A stretch of DNA of 64,000 nucleotides from Streptomyces sp. YIM 121038 (GTDB lineage: Bacteria > Actinomycetota > Actinomycetes > Streptomycetales > Streptomycetaceae): positions 1,426,001 to 1,490,000 of the forward strand of contig NZ_CP030771.1 of the NCBI RefSeq assembly GCF_006088715.1. Reading direction: 5' to 3'. The notes below the pieces were generated by a model that saw only the letters and a list, made by a program, of their open reading frames with translations, did not search any database and was not told where the DNA came from. The first letter of the stretch is position 1. The number at the start of each line of letters is the position of its first letter. Below are positions 1 to 9,176 of this stretch, one piece after another. Both the position numbers and the translations under genes were made by a program.

Positions 1-602
1 CCCGCGGCGATCAGCGAGCCGAAGGTGATGAGCAGCACCACCGCGGAGATGCCGATGCCGATGAGCTCGGCGCTGCCGCCCAGCTCCTGCTCGGTCGGGA
101 CCGCGTCACCGCCCGCCTCGACGGTCAGGCCGTCCTTGCGGGTGTCCTTGAGCGTGTCGGTGAGCTTGTCCTTGACCTTGTCGGTCAGCTCGGGTCCGGG
201 GACCTTGTACGACACGGTCGCGTAGACGGTGGTCGAGTCCTTGCTGACCGCGCCCGTCTTGAACGGGTCGTCGACCTTCGAGACCTGCGCGCCCTTGCTC
301 AGCCGGTCGACGGCCTTGTTGACCTTCGCCTTGTTCGCGGCGTCGGTGATCTTCTCGCCCTTGGGGGCGCGGAGCACCACACGGGCCGTGGCGCCGTCGG
401 CGCTCGTCTCGGGGAACTTCTCGTCGAGCAGGTCGAAGGCCTTCTGCGACTCCGTGCCGGGCATGGAGAAGACGTCGGCAGGAGCCTTGGGAGCCGAGGA
501 CGCTGCGACGCCCGCGCCGATGAAGAGCAGCACCCATATGAGCGCCATCCACCAGCGCCGTCTGAAGGCGAGACGGCCCAGTTTGTAGAGGAACGTAGCC
601 AC
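1..602 (-). CDS. MMPL-family membrane transporter, N-terminal part (cut by window edge)
   Basis: The reverse-strand frame opens with GTG at 602 (V-A-T-F-L-Y-K-L-G-R) and stays open to the edge, giving about 200 residues. It shows the classic N-terminus of actinobacterial MMPL (RND-superfamily) transporters: a cytoplasmic start, a first membrane segment rich in W/L/I/V near residues 18-37, an extracytoplasmic domain with Asp/Lys-rich stretches, then the start of a second hydrophobic helix (IGIGISAVVLLITFGSLIA) at the window edge. Known members export lipids, siderophores or antibiotics using proton motive force. The substrate cannot be inferred from this fragment. No partner gene is visible on the right; a 517-bp gap separates it from the next gene, which is on the same strand. 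Confidence 0.85.
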   Translation of the reverse strand, partial: MATFLYKLGRLAFRRRWWMALIWVLLFIGAGVAASSAPKAPADVFSMPGTESQKAFDLLDEKFPETSADGATARVVLRAPKGEKITDAANKAKVNKAVDRLSKGAQVSKVDDPFKTGAVSKDSTTVYATVSYKVPGPELTDKVKDKLTDTLKDTRKDGLTVEAGGDAVPTEQELGGSAELIGIGISAVVLLITFGSLIAA

Positions 603-805
603 GGCGAACGAGACTCCCGTCGGGATTGGCAGGCAGGACCGACCCGTCCGCGGCGGTGCGCCGCACGACAGGGTGGGTCGGCAGGATCCACTCCATCGTG
701 ACGGCACCGAAGCGCGCGGAAGTCAGACTGCGGGCCGGAGTCCGCGCCCACGTCCGTCGTAGTCGGAAGTCGGCCGACTCATCCTCGGGTAGGAGACGCG
801 CCGAC

Positions 806-824
806 TACATGTAGATCTCATGTA
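806..824. promoter_or_regulatory. Inverted repeat TACATG-N7-CATGTA, candidate regulator operator
   Basis: The two six-base arms are exact reverse complements around a seven-base centre. The site lies about 200 bp upstream of the MMPL GTG start. It looks like a TetR-family operator; the regulator is not in the window. Confidence 0.35.
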
Positions 825-1050
825 CCAGGGGTGTGACCTGCGTCTCTTGGTCAACAACCCGCTCTCGGTATCGGACATTCAGGCGGAATACCCGACCTTT
901 TCGACAGGTGTCGTTTCGGACACCAGAGGCATCGAGCGACACCTGCGCCGACGCGCCGGGGGCGCCCGGTCACCGCCGCATGACGTGCGCCGCAGCGACA
1001 CGACCCCGCCTCCTCCAACGACGCGGCGCGCTGGCGTGTTCCAAGGGGGT

Positions 1051-1080
1051 GGCGGGCGGCCCGCGGCGGGGCCGCCCGCC
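1051..1080. terminator. GC-rich hairpin downstream of the imine-reductase-like gene
   Basis: The arms at 1051-1062 and 1069-1080 are perfect 12-bp complements with a six-base loop. The hairpin lies about 40 bp beyond the stop codon of the minus-strand gene ending at 1120. It has no long T-run, as is usual for Streptomyces terminators. Confidence 0.6.
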
Positions 1081-1119
1081 GCCCTCGGGGCCCCCTAAGG
1101 GTCGGCCCCGGGGCGCGCG

Positions 1120-1998
1120 TCAGGCCGTGCGCAGGACCTCGATGACGCTGGCGAAGCTGTCCCCGCCGTGCCCCGCGGCGTGCGTCCGCTCCATGAAGGC
1201 CTTCAGGAGTTCGGGCAGGGCGCTGTCGACGCCGCGGTCGGCCGCGGCGTGGACGAGGTGGTCGATCGCCGTGATCTGCACGTCGACGGTGGCGTCGTCG
1301 CCCGGGTAACTGCCCTCTTCCACCTGGGCCGCGTACCGGGTGATGAAGCCGCTCACGGCACCGCCGAGCCAGCGCAGCGCGAGCGGCGCGAACTCCGTCG
1401 CCTTCGCCCCGTCGGCGCCCACGAGCGCGGTCCCGTGCAGCCAGCCGCCGAAGGCCGCCCACATCAGGCCGAGCAGCGCCACGTCGTACAGCGGGGCGAA
1501 GCCCGCGTCCTCACCGAGGAACAGCGGGTCGCCGAGCGCTTCGAGGACGGGCCTGTGGGCGTCGAAGGCGGTCCGCGGGCCGCTGTAGAGGAACATCATC
1601 TCGGGGCTGCCGACGCCGGGCGGGGTGGTCATGACCGCGCCGTCCAGATAGGCGACGCCGCGCTCGGCGGCCCAGGCGGCGAACTCCCGGGCCTGCTCGG
1701 GCGAGCCGGTGGTGAGGTTGACGAGCGTGCGGCCCGCGAGCGTCGCCGCGGCCGGGTCGACGACCGCGTGCAGCGCGTCGTAGTCGAGGACGCAGGCGAT
1801 CACCAGCTCGCTCGCGGCCACGGCCTCCGTGGGGGTCGCCGCGACCCGGGCGCCGCGCGCGGCGAGCGCCTGCGCCTTCGCCGGCGTGCGGTTCCACACC
1901 GTGGTCTCGTGGCCGCGCTCCAGGAGGGCGGCGGCGAGGGCGGCACCCATGTTGCCCAGGCCGATGACGGTGACGGGGGTGCGGCGTTCAGCGTTCAT
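1120..1998 (-). CDS. NAD(P)-dependent imine-reductase / beta-hydroxyacid-dehydrogenase-like protein
   Basis: I chose the ATG at 1998 (M-N-A-E-R-R-T-P-V-T-V-I-G-L-G) because AAGGAG lies 11 bases upstream and the Rossmann motif GLGNMG follows about ten residues in. The frame extends further upstream without a site. The product is 292 residues: an N-terminal NAD(P)-binding Rossmann domain (6-phosphogluconate-dehydrogenase type), a VIACVLDYDALH segment and an all-helical C-terminal domain. Length and the NRTPAKAQALAARG region after the cofactor loop, with an Arg that would favour NADPH, fit the imine reductase family. The natural substrate is unknown. It is divergent from a GlxA-type regulator 179 bp away, which may control it. 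Confidence 0.85.
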   Translation of the reverse strand: MNAERRTPVTVIGLGNMGAALAAALLERGHETTVWNRTPAKAQALAARGARVAATPTEAVAASELVIACVLDYDALHAVVDPAAATLAGRTLVNLTTGSPEQAREFAAWAAERGVAYLDGAVMTTPPGVGSPEMMFLYSGPRTAFDAHRPVLEALGDPLFLGEDAGFAPLYDVALLGLMWAAFGGWLHGTALVGADGAKATEFAPLALRWLGGAVSGFITRYAAQVEEGSYPGDDATVDVQITAIDHLVHAAADRGVDSALPELLKAFMERTHAAGHGGDSFASVIEVLRTA

Positions 1999-2177
1999 TG
2001 CGTGCTTGCTCCTTGCGCGTCCACCGGACGCGGTCGTGTCCGGACGACCGCCCGCGGCGGCGTCCGTGGTGATCCGGTACGAGAACCCTCGCAGCGGGCC
2101 GGGGAGCGGGACAGTGACAGCGGTGACGTCGGTCACCAAATTCCTGCCACCCCGTGAAGCGGCCGTACGCTCGCCGC

Positions 2178-3200
2178 ATGAGCGCTGGTTCCGTCGCGGT
2201 GGTCGTGACCGAGGAGATCGGGGTCCCCTCCTGGGACCTGTACGAACTGAGCATCCCGTGCACGGTGTTCGGCAAGCCCCAGCCGGACCTCTCCGAGCAC
2301 TGGTACGACCTGATGCTGTGCGGCACCGACACCGGCTCCGGCGCGCGGGACGCCGCCGCGCACCCCTTCGGCGTCTCGGTGCGCACGCCGTACGGCCTCG
2401 ACGACCTGGTCGGCGCGGACACCGTGATCGTGCCTTCGGTGCCGGACGCCTGCGTCGAGGAGGGCGCGCCCCTGCCGGACGGGCTGGTCGACGCGCTGCG
2501 CCGCGCCCACGCGGCGGGCGCGCGGATGGTGTCGCTGTGCAACGGCGCCTTCGCGCTCGCCGAGGCGGGACTGCTCGACGGCCGCCGCGCCACGGCGCAC
2601 TGGCAGCACACCGGCCAACTGGCGGCGCGCTACCCCAAGGTCGAGGTCGACGACTCGGTCCTGTACGTCGACGAGGGGGACGTGCTCACCAGCGCGGGTC
2701 TGACGGCGGGGCTCGACCTGTGCCTGCACCTGGTCCGCCGCGACCTGGGCGCGCACGTCGCCAACCAGCTCGCGCGGCGCATGGTGGTGCCCGCGCACCG
2801 GCCGGGCGGGCAGGCGCAGTTCATCGACCTGTCGGTGCCCGCGGCCGACGACGCGAGCCTGAGCCCCGTCCTGGAGTGGGCGCGCGGGCGCCTCGACGAG
2901 CCGCTGACCGTCGACGACTTGGCGCGCCGCGCGGCGATGAGCCCGCGCACGTTCTACCGGCGGCTCCAGGCGGCCACCGGCACGACGCCGCTCCAGTGGC
3001 TCCTGAACCAGCGCCTGGCGCGGGCGCAGAGCCTCCTGGAGGCGACGGACCTGCCGGTCGAGAAGGTCGGCGAACTCAGCGGCCTCGGCACGGCGAACAA
3101 CCTGCGCCACCACTTCCTCAAGCACGTGGGGGTGCCGCCCAGCGACTACCGCCGCGCGTTCTCGCAGACGGGCCGGGCGCCGGAGCCGCCGGCTAGGTGA
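2178..3200 (+). CDS. GlxA family transcriptional regulator (DJ-1/PfpI domain + AraC HTH)
   Basis: The 340-residue product has two domains. Residues 1-185 form a DJ-1/PfpI-like class I glutamine-amidotransferase fold with the nucleophile-elbow motif SLCNGAFALAEAG. The C-terminal 100 residues are an AraC-type double helix-turn-helix (LDDLARRAAMSPRTFYRRL, then LPVEKVGELSGLGTANNLRHHF). Proteins of this architecture are cytoplasmic one-component regulators; the DJ-1 part is thought to sense a ligand rather than to catalyse. The start ATG at 2178 is preferred over a start 24 bases upstream because the conserved domain begins right after it. The gene is divergent from the imine-reductase-like gene, its probable target. 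It overlaps the 3' end of the next, convergent gene by 8 bp. Confidence 0.9.
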   Translation: MSAGSVAVVVTEEIGVPSWDLYELSIPCTVFGKPQPDLSEHWYDLMLCGTDTGSGARDAAAHPFGVSVRTPYGLDDLVGADTVIVPSVPDACVEEGAPLPDGLVDALRRAHAAGARMVSLCNGAFALAEAGLLDGRRATAHWQHTGQLAARYPKVEVDDSVLYVDEGDVLTSAGLTAGLDLCLHLVRRDLGAHVANQLARRMVVPAHRPGGQAQFIDLSVPAADDASLSPVLEWARGRLDEPLTVDDLARRAAMSPRTFYRRLQAATGTTPLQWLLNQRLARAQSLLEATDLPVEKVGELSGLGTANNLRHHFLKHVGVPPSDYRRAFSQTGRAPEPPAR

Positions 3201-4770
3201 CCGCTCCCGGAGCCTTCGCGCGGACCCGGGCGAGCAGCGCCCTCTTGTCCGGCTTGCCGCTCGGCGCCACGGGCACGTCGGTGAGGACGGTGAGCGTGGA
3301 CGGCAGCCCCGCGACGCCGAGTTCCGCCTCCACGTGCTCCCGTACGGCGTCGAGGGCGGGCGTGCGGCCCGGCGCCGCGACGACGAAGGCGTGGGCGGCC
3401 TCGCCCGTGCGCCGGTCCGGAGCGGCCACGACGTAGGCCCGGTCGACGTCGGGGTGGGCGGCGACGGCCCGTTCGAGGGCGCCGCAGTAGTGCACGACCG
3501 CGTTGACGATGACGATGTCGCGGCTGCGGCCCGTGAGGTGGAGGAAGCCCCGCGCGTCCAGGTGCCCCACGTCGCGGGTGCGCACCCAGCCGTCGCGCAG
3601 CGCCTGGGCGCTCTCCGCCTCGTCGCGCCAGTAGCCGGTCATGGCGCAGGGCGTGCGCGCCCAGATCTCGCCGGTGGCGCCGGTCGGGACCGGGAGGCCC
3701 TCGGCGTCGCGCACGCTCAGCTCGGTGCGCGCCCAGGGGCGGCCGACGGAGGTGGCGGCCCCCTCGGGCCCGTGCGCGAGGTCGTCCGGCGTCAGGAGCG
3801 TGAGCATGCCCGTCTCGGTCTGGCCGTACGCCTGGTGCACGGCGGGGCCGATGCGGCGCACGGCCTCGGCGAGCGTGTGCGGGGCGAGCGGGGAACCGGC
3901 CACGATCAGGACCCGCAGGCCGCTGAGGTCGGTGGCACGGCCGGGCCCGGCGCGCAGCGCGTCGAGCACGTGGTGCAGCCGGGGCACGGTCATCAGCAGG
4001 GCGGTGATCCGCAGGCGCTCGACGAGCCGGGGGAACTCCAGCGGGGGCGCGGGGATCACGGCGGTGCCGCCGCCGAGGAGGCACAGGCCCAGGTGCTCGA
4101 ACATGACGGCGCTGGTGAGGGTGCCGAACAGCAGGAAGCGCCGGTATCCGGCCGCGAGGCGCGCGATCCGCTCGTCCCCGTGGGCGGCCTGCCAGGACCA
4201 GTACGCGGTGAGCGCGCGGTAGTCGAGGACACAGCCCTTGGGGCGGCCCGTGCTGCCGCTGGTGAGGTGCACCAGGGCGGCGTCGTCCGGGCGGCCGCGC
4301 GCCACGAGGCCGTCGCCGGGCAGCGGGCCGGCGTGCGGATGCGCCGCGAGCAGGTCGCTGTCGAGCCGCAGGACGGGCAGGTCACCGGCGGCGCGGAGCA
4401 GTTCGGGCGGCGGCGGGGCGGCGTCGGTGACGACCACGTCGACGTCGGCGGCGAGGACGTGGGCGAGCTGGGCCGGCGTCAGGCCCGGTCGCAGACCGGT
4501 CACCCGACAGCCCAGCAGATGGGCCGCGATCTGCACGGCGAAGCCCTCGGGGGTGACCTCCGTGGCGAGGGCGACGGCGCGCCCCGGGCCGAGCCCCGCC
4601 GCGCGCAGCCCGGCCGCGCACCGGGTGACGAGCGCGAGCACCTCACCGCGCGTGACGGCACGGGAGCGGTGCTCGAAGGCCACGGAGGCGGGATGGCGGC
4701 GGAACGCGTCGATCAGGGCCTGCGGGAAGGCGGCTTCCGTCGAATTGCTCGCTTTGCGTCCGTTTTCCAC
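3193..4770 (-). CDS. AMP-binding adenylate-forming ligase (acyl-CoA synthetase/AMP ligase)
   Basis: The 525-residue protein activates a carboxylic acid with ATP. Visible ANL-superfamily motifs are LTSGSTGRPKG (A3), HQAYGQTETGML (A5), WVRTRDVGHLDARGFLHLTGR (A7/A8) and PSGKPDKRALL with the catalytic Lys of A10. The A8 hinge is unusual: after GRSRDIVIV comes NAVVHYCGALER instead of the common GxKVxPxEIE pattern. Start: GTG at 4770 (V-E-N-G-R-K-A-S). The frame stays open further upstream, but the extra residues are low-quality and lie in the divergent promoter region. It is divergent from the flavoprotein-led operon and probably supplies its activated substrate (inference). No carrier-protein gene is adjacent, so a CoA thioester or adenylate product is more likely. 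Confidence 0.85.
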   Translation of the reverse strand: MENGRKASNSTEAAFPQALIDAFRRHPASVAFEHRSRAVTRGEVLALVTRCAAGLRAAGLGPGRAVALATEVTPEGFAVQIAAHLLGCRVTGLRPGLTPAQLAHVLAADVDVVVTDAAPPPPELLRAAGDLPVLRLDSDLLAAHPHAGPLPGDGLVARGRPDDAALVHLTSGSTGRPKGCVLDYRALTAYWSWQAAHGDERIARLAAGYRRFLLFGTLTSAVMFEHLGLCLLGGGTAVIPAPPLEFPRLVERLRITALLMTVPRLHHVLDALRAGPGRATDLSGLRVLIVAGSPLAPHTLAEAVRRIGPAVHQAYGQTETGMLTLLTPDDLAHGPEGAATSVGRPWARTELSVRDAEGLPVPTGATGEIWARTPCAMTGYWRDEAESAQALRDGWVRTRDVGHLDARGFLHLTGRSRDIVIVNAVVHYCGALERAVAAHPDVDRAYVVAAPDRRTGEAAHAFVVAAPGRTPALDAVREHVEAELGVAGLPSTLTVLTDVPVAPSGKPDKRALLARVRAKAPGAVT

Positions 4771-5047
4771 GGGGCATCCGTTTCGGAGGATGAAACAGCG
4801 GCAGCGGGAATGAGGGTACAGAACAGGAAAGCGGCGTACGATCTCTGGCCGATTTTCGCCCGGGGGCCGACCGGCCAGGCTCACGGTATCGCTCGGCCCT
4901 CTCCCCACAAGCCCCCATTCTCTGTGACGCACGCCACACCGAGGCGATCTGGCGGCCCACTTGAAGTGTCAACTACCGTGATGTATCCGCTCGTTGAAGC
5001 CTCTCACCGGGGACGTCGGCGACGCTCACCGGAGACGGGAGCAAGGC
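4771..5047. promoter_or_regulatory. Divergent promoter region between ligase and flavoprotein operon
   Basis: These 277 bp separate the divergent starts at 4770 (minus) and 5048 (plus). The stretch around 4780-5000 is noticeably less GC-rich than its neighbours, as expected for promoters. I cannot assign -35/-10 boxes with confidence. GGGAG at 5037-5041 is the ribosome-binding site for the plus-strand gene. Confidence 0.45.
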
Positions 5048-6655
5048 GTGACTCACGGTGGCTTGATTGACTACTTGATAGTCGGCGCGGGACCCGCGGG
5101 ACTCCAGGCCGGATATTTCCTTGACCGCTCCGGCCACAGCTATCTCATCGTCGAGTCCGGAACGGCTCCGGGAACGTTCTTCACGCGTTTCCCGCGCCAC
5201 CGGAAACTCATTTCGATCAACAAGGTGCACACCGGCTGGGACGACCCCGAGCTGCGCCTGCGCACCGACTGGAACTCGCTCCTCTCGGACGAGGGCGCAC
5301 CGCTGTTCACCGAGTGCACCCCGCGCTACTTCCCGGCCGCCGACGACATGGTCCGCTACTTGGCCGACTTCGCCGCGACGCACCGCCTGAACGTCCGGTA
5401 CTCCACCCGCGTCACCGAGATCAGCAGGCCGGGACCGCCCGCGGGGACCGGCGACTTCACCGTCCGCACCGCCGACGGCGACGTCCTGCGCGCCCGGCGC
5501 CTCATCGTGGCCACCGGCGTGAGCCGGCCCTACGTCCCCGGGGACATCGAGGGCGTCGAGACCGCCGAGCGGTACGACGAGGTGTCGGTCGACCCGGCGG
5601 ACTTCACCGGCAAGCGGGTGCTGATCATCGGGCGCGGCAATTCCGGCTTCGAGACGGCGGACAACCTGATCGAGACGGCCGCGGTCATCCATCTCGCCGG
5701 GCCCGGATCGCTGCGCATGGCGTGGCAGACGCACTTCGTGGGACATCTGCGGGCGGTGAACAACAATTTCCTGGACACCTACCAGCTCAAATCGCAGAAC
5801 GCGCTCCTCGACGGCCGTGTCCTGTCCCTGCGCAAGCAGCCCGACGGCACGTATGTGGCCGCGGTGAGCTTCGCCCGGGTCGACGAAGTGGTCAAGGAGA
5901 TACCGTACGACCGCGTCATTCTCGCCACCGGATTCCGCTTCGACGCGTCCCTCTTCGCCCCGGAATGCCGCCCGCGCCTTACCGTAAACGACCGGTTTCC
6001 GGCGCAGACCGACGCGTGGGAATCCGTCGACGTGCCGGACCTGTTCTTCGCGGGCACGCTCACCCAGGTACGGGACTTCAAGAAATCGACCAGCGGATTC
6101 ATCCACGGATTCCGCTACGGCGTCCGGGCGTTGCACCGCATCCTGGAACGCCGCTACCACGGCGTCCCCTGGCCGGGCAGGGAGCTTCCGGCCACCGCGG
6201 CGGCGGCCGCGGACGCCGTGCTCGCGCGCGTCAACCGCACCTCCGCGCTGTGGCAGCAGTTCGGCTTCCTCGCCGACGCGCTGCTCGTCGGCGCCGACGG
6301 CGGGCTGCTCCACTGCGAGGAAGTACCGGTCGACCACCTCCACCGCGCGGTCGCGCAGGGGCACTTCGGCGAGGTCACGGAGTACTGCGCCGTCACCCTC
6401 GAATACGGCGCCGACCACGACCGCGTCGACCCGTTCGACATCGGGACCGGACGGGTCGGGCAGCGCGACACCACCGGACTCGACGGCCGCTATCTGCACC
6501 CCGTCGTCCGCGTCTTCCGCGCCGGTGAGCTCCGCGCCGAGCACCACCTCACCGAGAACCTGGAGAACGAGTGGGACAGCGAGGAGGTCCACCGCGTCCC
6601 GCTCCTGGCCTTCCTGCGCGAACACCTCGCGCGGCAGAGCGCGGGCCGCGCCTGA
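5048..6655 (+). CDS. FAD/NAD(P)-dependent oxidoreductase, flavin-monooxygenase fold (FOXRED2-like)
   Basis: The 535-residue protein has two dinucleotide-binding motifs: VGAGPAGLQAG at residues 9-19 (FAD) and IIGRGNSGFETA near residue 195 (NADPH). In between are TGVSRPYVPG and, later, ILATGFRFD, the ATG motif of group B flavoprotein monooxygenases. The segment NNNFLDTYQLKSQNALLDG and the long C-terminal part recall FOXRED2-type proteins more than classic FMOs. The expected FxGxxxHxxxW/Y Baeyer-Villiger fingerprint is absent. Start GTG at 5048 follows GGGAG. The stop overlaps the next ATG (TGATG), so the two are translationally coupled. A role in oxidising the product of the divergent ligase is inference. 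Confidence 0.85.
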   Translation: MTHGGLIDYLIVGAGPAGLQAGYFLDRSGHSYLIVESGTAPGTFFTRFPRHRKLISINKVHTGWDDPELRLRTDWNSLLSDEGAPLFTECTPRYFPAADDMVRYLADFAATHRLNVRYSTRVTEISRPGPPAGTGDFTVRTADGDVLRARRLIVATGVSRPYVPGDIEGVETAERYDEVSVDPADFTGKRVLIIGRGNSGFETADNLIETAAVIHLAGPGSLRMAWQTHFVGHLRAVNNNFLDTYQLKSQNALLDGRVLSLRKQPDGTYVAAVSFARVDEVVKEIPYDRVILATGFRFDASLFAPECRPRLTVNDRFPAQTDAWESVDVPDLFFAGTLTQVRDFKKSTSGFIHGFRYGVRALHRILERRYHGVPWPGRELPATAAAAADAVLARVNRTSALWQQFGFLADALLVGADGGLLHCEEVPVDHLHRAVAQGHFGEVTEYCAVTLEYGADHDRVDPFDIGTGRVGQRDTTGLDGRYLHPVVRVFRAGELRAEHHLTENLENEWDSEEVHRVPLLAFLREHLARQSAGRA

Positions 6656-7761
6656 TGTCCCGCATCGAAGAGTTCCACGACCGCGCCCGCGCCGCGCTCG
6701 ACCGCGTCCACTACGACTACTACGCCGGGGGCTGCGGGGCCGAGACCGCCCTCGCCGACAACGAGCGCGCCTTCGCCGAACTGGCCCTGCTGCCCCGGGT
6801 CCTGCGCGGCAACGACCGGCGGGACACCGGGGTCGCGCTGCTCGGCGACCGCGCCTCGCTGCCGGTCGTTGTCTCCCCCACCGCCTTCCACCGCCTGGCC
6901 CACCCCGACGGCGAACGCGCCACCGCCCGCGCCGCCGCGCGGGCCGGGACCGTCCTGGTGACCAGCATGGCGGCCACGGTGGCCGTCGCCGACGTGGTGG
7001 CCGCGGCGCGGGCCGTGCGCGCGGACGCCGCCGTGTGGTTCCAGGTCTCCTTCCACCCGGACGACGACGTCACGACCGCCCTCGTGCGCCGCGCCGCGAA
7101 GGCGGGCTGCACGGCCCTCGTGGTCACCGTGGACACCCCGGTCTTCGGCCGCCGCACCCGCGACGAGCGCAACGGCTTCCACGACCTGCCGCCGGACCTC
7201 GCGCCCGAGAACCTGCGCGACCTGCCCGGCACCCCGCCGGGCGGCACCCTGCCCATCGCCATGTCCCCGGAGTTCACCTGGCGGCACCTGCGCAGGCTGC
7301 GCGACCTCACGCACCTGCCCGTGGTCCTCAAGGGAGTGCTGCACCCAGCGGACGCGCGTACCGCCGTCGACGAGGGCGCGGACGCGGTCTGGGTGTCCAA
7401 CCACGGCGGCCGCCAGCTCGACGCGGCACCGGGAGCCGTCCGCGCGCTGCCGCGGGTCGCCGCGGCGGTCGCGGGGCGCGTGCCCGTGCTGCTCGACGGC
7501 GGGGTCCGCTCCGGAGCCGACGTCGCGGCCGCGCTGGCGCTCGGCGCCACGGCGGTCGGGGTGGGCAGACCCGTGCTGTGGGGCCTCGCGGCGGACGGCG
7601 AGGCTGGTGTGCGGGACGTCATCGAACTGCTGCGCGCGGACTTCGACCACGTCCTCGCCCTGTGCGGCGGGCGCGGTCCTGCCGACCTGACCGCCGACAT
7701 GGTCGTCACCAGGGCGTGGCCGCCGGCGGGGCCCGACGAGCGGGCGGGGCAGGGCCGGTGA
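6655..7761 (+). CDS. FMN-dependent alpha-hydroxy-acid oxidase/dehydrogenase
   Basis: A 368-residue TIM-barrel flavoenzyme of the lactate/glycolate/mandelate oxidase family. Key features: the substrate/FMN motif DYYAGGCGAE at the N-terminus, VVSPTAFHRLAHPDGE, LVVTVDTPVFGRR, the flavin-contacting LKGVL, the signature SNHGGRQLD with catalytic His near residue 250 and the adjacent Arg, and the phosphate-binding LLDGGVRSG...VGVGRPVLWGL. It is related to the 4-hydroxymandelate oxidase at 54433-55584, with the same KGVL-HPADAR/SNHGGRQLD/DGGVR layout. The substrate of this copy is unknown. The start ATG overlaps the previous stop (TGATG); its stop overlaps the next GTG. It sits in the middle of a tightly coupled three-gene unit. 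Confidence 0.9.
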   Translation: MSRIEEFHDRARAALDRVHYDYYAGGCGAETALADNERAFAELALLPRVLRGNDRRDTGVALLGDRASLPVVVSPTAFHRLAHPDGERATARAAARAGTVLVTSMAATVAVADVVAAARAVRADAAVWFQVSFHPDDDVTTALVRRAAKAGCTALVVTVDTPVFGRRTRDERNGFHDLPPDLAPENLRDLPGTPPGGTLPIAMSPEFTWRHLRRLRDLTHLPVVLKGVLHPADARTAVDEGADAVWVSNHGGRQLDAAPGAVRALPRVAAAVAGRVPVLLDGGVRSGADVAAALALGATAVGVGRPVLWGLAADGEAGVRDVIELLRADFDHVLALCGGRGPADLTADMVVTRAWPPAGPDERAGQGR

Positions 7762-9176
7762 GGCTCCGGCCCTGGGCGGCCGCCGCCGGGCTCGCCGCGC
7801 TGTCGTCGCCGTACTGGCTGCCGTCCGCGGTCGTCGCGCTGCGGATGCGGATCTTCGCGCGGCTCGGCGGCGGCGAGGGCGTCCCGGTCCCGGGCGAGCA
7901 GGTGGGGCCCGACCGGTTCGAGGAGCTGTACGGGCATCCGGCGGCGGGCGGCCGCAGCCGGGGAGCCGCCCTGTCCGACCTGTTCTGGTACTGGCTCGCG
8001 CCCGGCGCCGACGTCCACCAGGAGCACCTGGAGGCCGGTCCGCGCTACGACGAGGTGGCCCGCACCACCCTGGCGATCCTCGCCGGGCCCGCCGCGGACC
8101 TCTCGCGCGCCGCGGCCCGCTGCACCGCCGCCGTCCTCGACGAACTGGGGCCGGGCCGGGCCACCTTCGTGCGGCTGCGCGACCTGATGATGCCCGTGTG
8201 GGCGGAGTTCTTCCACGAGCGCGTCTTCCACGAGCCGTGCCCGCCCGGGGTGCGCCGCCTGATCACCGATCACGCCGACGACGTGGTGAGCGCGCTCAAG
8301 TGCACCCGCCCGCGCCACATGCGGCGCAGGCACCGCCTCACCCGGTATCTGGCGCGCCGCGTCGCCGCCGGAGCCGTGCCGCACGCGCTGCCGCGCTCCC
8401 TGACCACGCGCGAGCGGGCGTACTACCTCCAGGGCACGTTCTTCAACACGGCCGTGGTGCAGCTCTCCGAGGCGATGGCGCATCTGCTGCTCGCCCTCGC
8501 CGAACACCACGACGTACAGGAGCGCGTGGCGCGCGCGCCGGACGACGACCGCTATCTGGACCACGTCATCGACGAGACGTTCCGGCTCTATCCCCTCTTC
8601 GGCGTCGCCCACCGCATCACCACGGCCGACATCACGCTCGGCACGGGCCCCACGCTGCCCGCCGGATCGGTGCTCTGCTTCAGCTACCCCGCCTACCACG
8701 CCACCGGGTACGCGGACCCGGAGGTCTTCGCGCCGCACCGCTGGGAGACGCGCACGGCCAGGGACGCCCACCACATCCCCTTCGGCGTCGCCGCCAACCG
8801 GCCGTGCCCGGCCTGGCGGCTCGCCCCCGTCGTGATGCGCGCGGCCGCGCGCGAGGTGCTGCGCCGCTACGCGCTCGACTCGGCGGTCTCGCACACCCGG
8901 TCCATCCCGCACCGGGCGCCCTGTCTCCTGGTGCGGCGCGGGCGGCCGCTGCCCCGGCCGTGGGCGCGCGGCGCCCGCGCGTTCCTGCGGGTCAGGGACC
9001 GCTTCGAGGACGTGGGACGGGCACCGGCACAGCTCGTCCTCGGCACCTGGATGGTGCTCGACGCCCGCCGCCACCGGCTCGCCGCGACGTACTTCGCGAG
9101 CCACGACACCGAGGGGCGGCCGCTCGCCGCGCACCCCGGCACGGACTCTCCCGGGTGTCCCCACCTGTCCGGCTGA
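7758..9176 (+). CDS. Cytochrome P450, atypical, with N-terminal membrane segment
   Basis: A 472-residue P450. The evidence is an ExxR motif (E-T-F-R, residues 273-276) and the heme loop PFGVAANRPCPAW with the thiolate Cys at about residue 350. The heme loop lacks the usual FGxGxHxCxG glycines and His, having N-R-P-C instead. The I-helix region reads LQGTFFNTAVVQLSEAM with no standard (A/G)GxxT. A hydrophobic stretch at residues 5-30 could anchor it in the membrane, which is rare in bacterial P450s. About 70 extra residues follow the heme domain. GTG at 7758 overlaps the preceding stop. With these deviations it may be a peroxygenase-like or otherwise non-standard P450; its substrate is unknown. 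Confidence 0.8.
   Translation: MRLRPWAAAAGLAALSSPYWLPSAVVALRMRIFARLGGGEGVPVPGEQVGPDRFEELYGHPAAGGRSRGAALSDLFWYWLAPGADVHQEHLEAGPRYDEVARTTLAILAGPAADLSRAAARCTAAVLDELGPGRATFVRLRDLMMPVWAEFFHERVFHEPCPPGVRRLITDHADDVVSALKCTRPRHMRRRHRLTRYLARRVAAGAVPHALPRSLTTRERAYYLQGTFFNTAVVQLSEAMAHLLLALAEHHDVQERVARAPDDDRYLDHVIDETFRLYPLFGVAHRITTADITLGTGPTLPAGSVLCFSYPAYHATGYADPEVFAPHRWETRTARDAHHIPFGVAANRPCPAWRLAPVVMRAAAREVLRRYALDSAVSHTRSIPHRAPCLLVRRGRPLPRPWARGARAFLRVRDRFEDVGRAPAQLVLGTWMVLDARRHRLAATYFASHDTEGRPLAAHPGTDSPGCPHLSG

Larger units (their letters stand above)
603..1119. other. Non-coding interval with palindromes upstream of the MMPL gene
   Basis: I find no convincing gene here. The left half must carry the MMPL promoter on the minus strand. 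Two dyads stand out: a perfect 12-bp palindrome AGTCGGCCGACT at 768-779, and TACATG-(7)-CATGTA at 806-824, which itself contains the 10-bp palindrome CTACATGTAG (805-814). Such dyads are typical of TetR-type operators, but no cognate regulator gene adjoins, so this is inference. The right end holds a strong hairpin listed separately. Confidence 0.5.
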
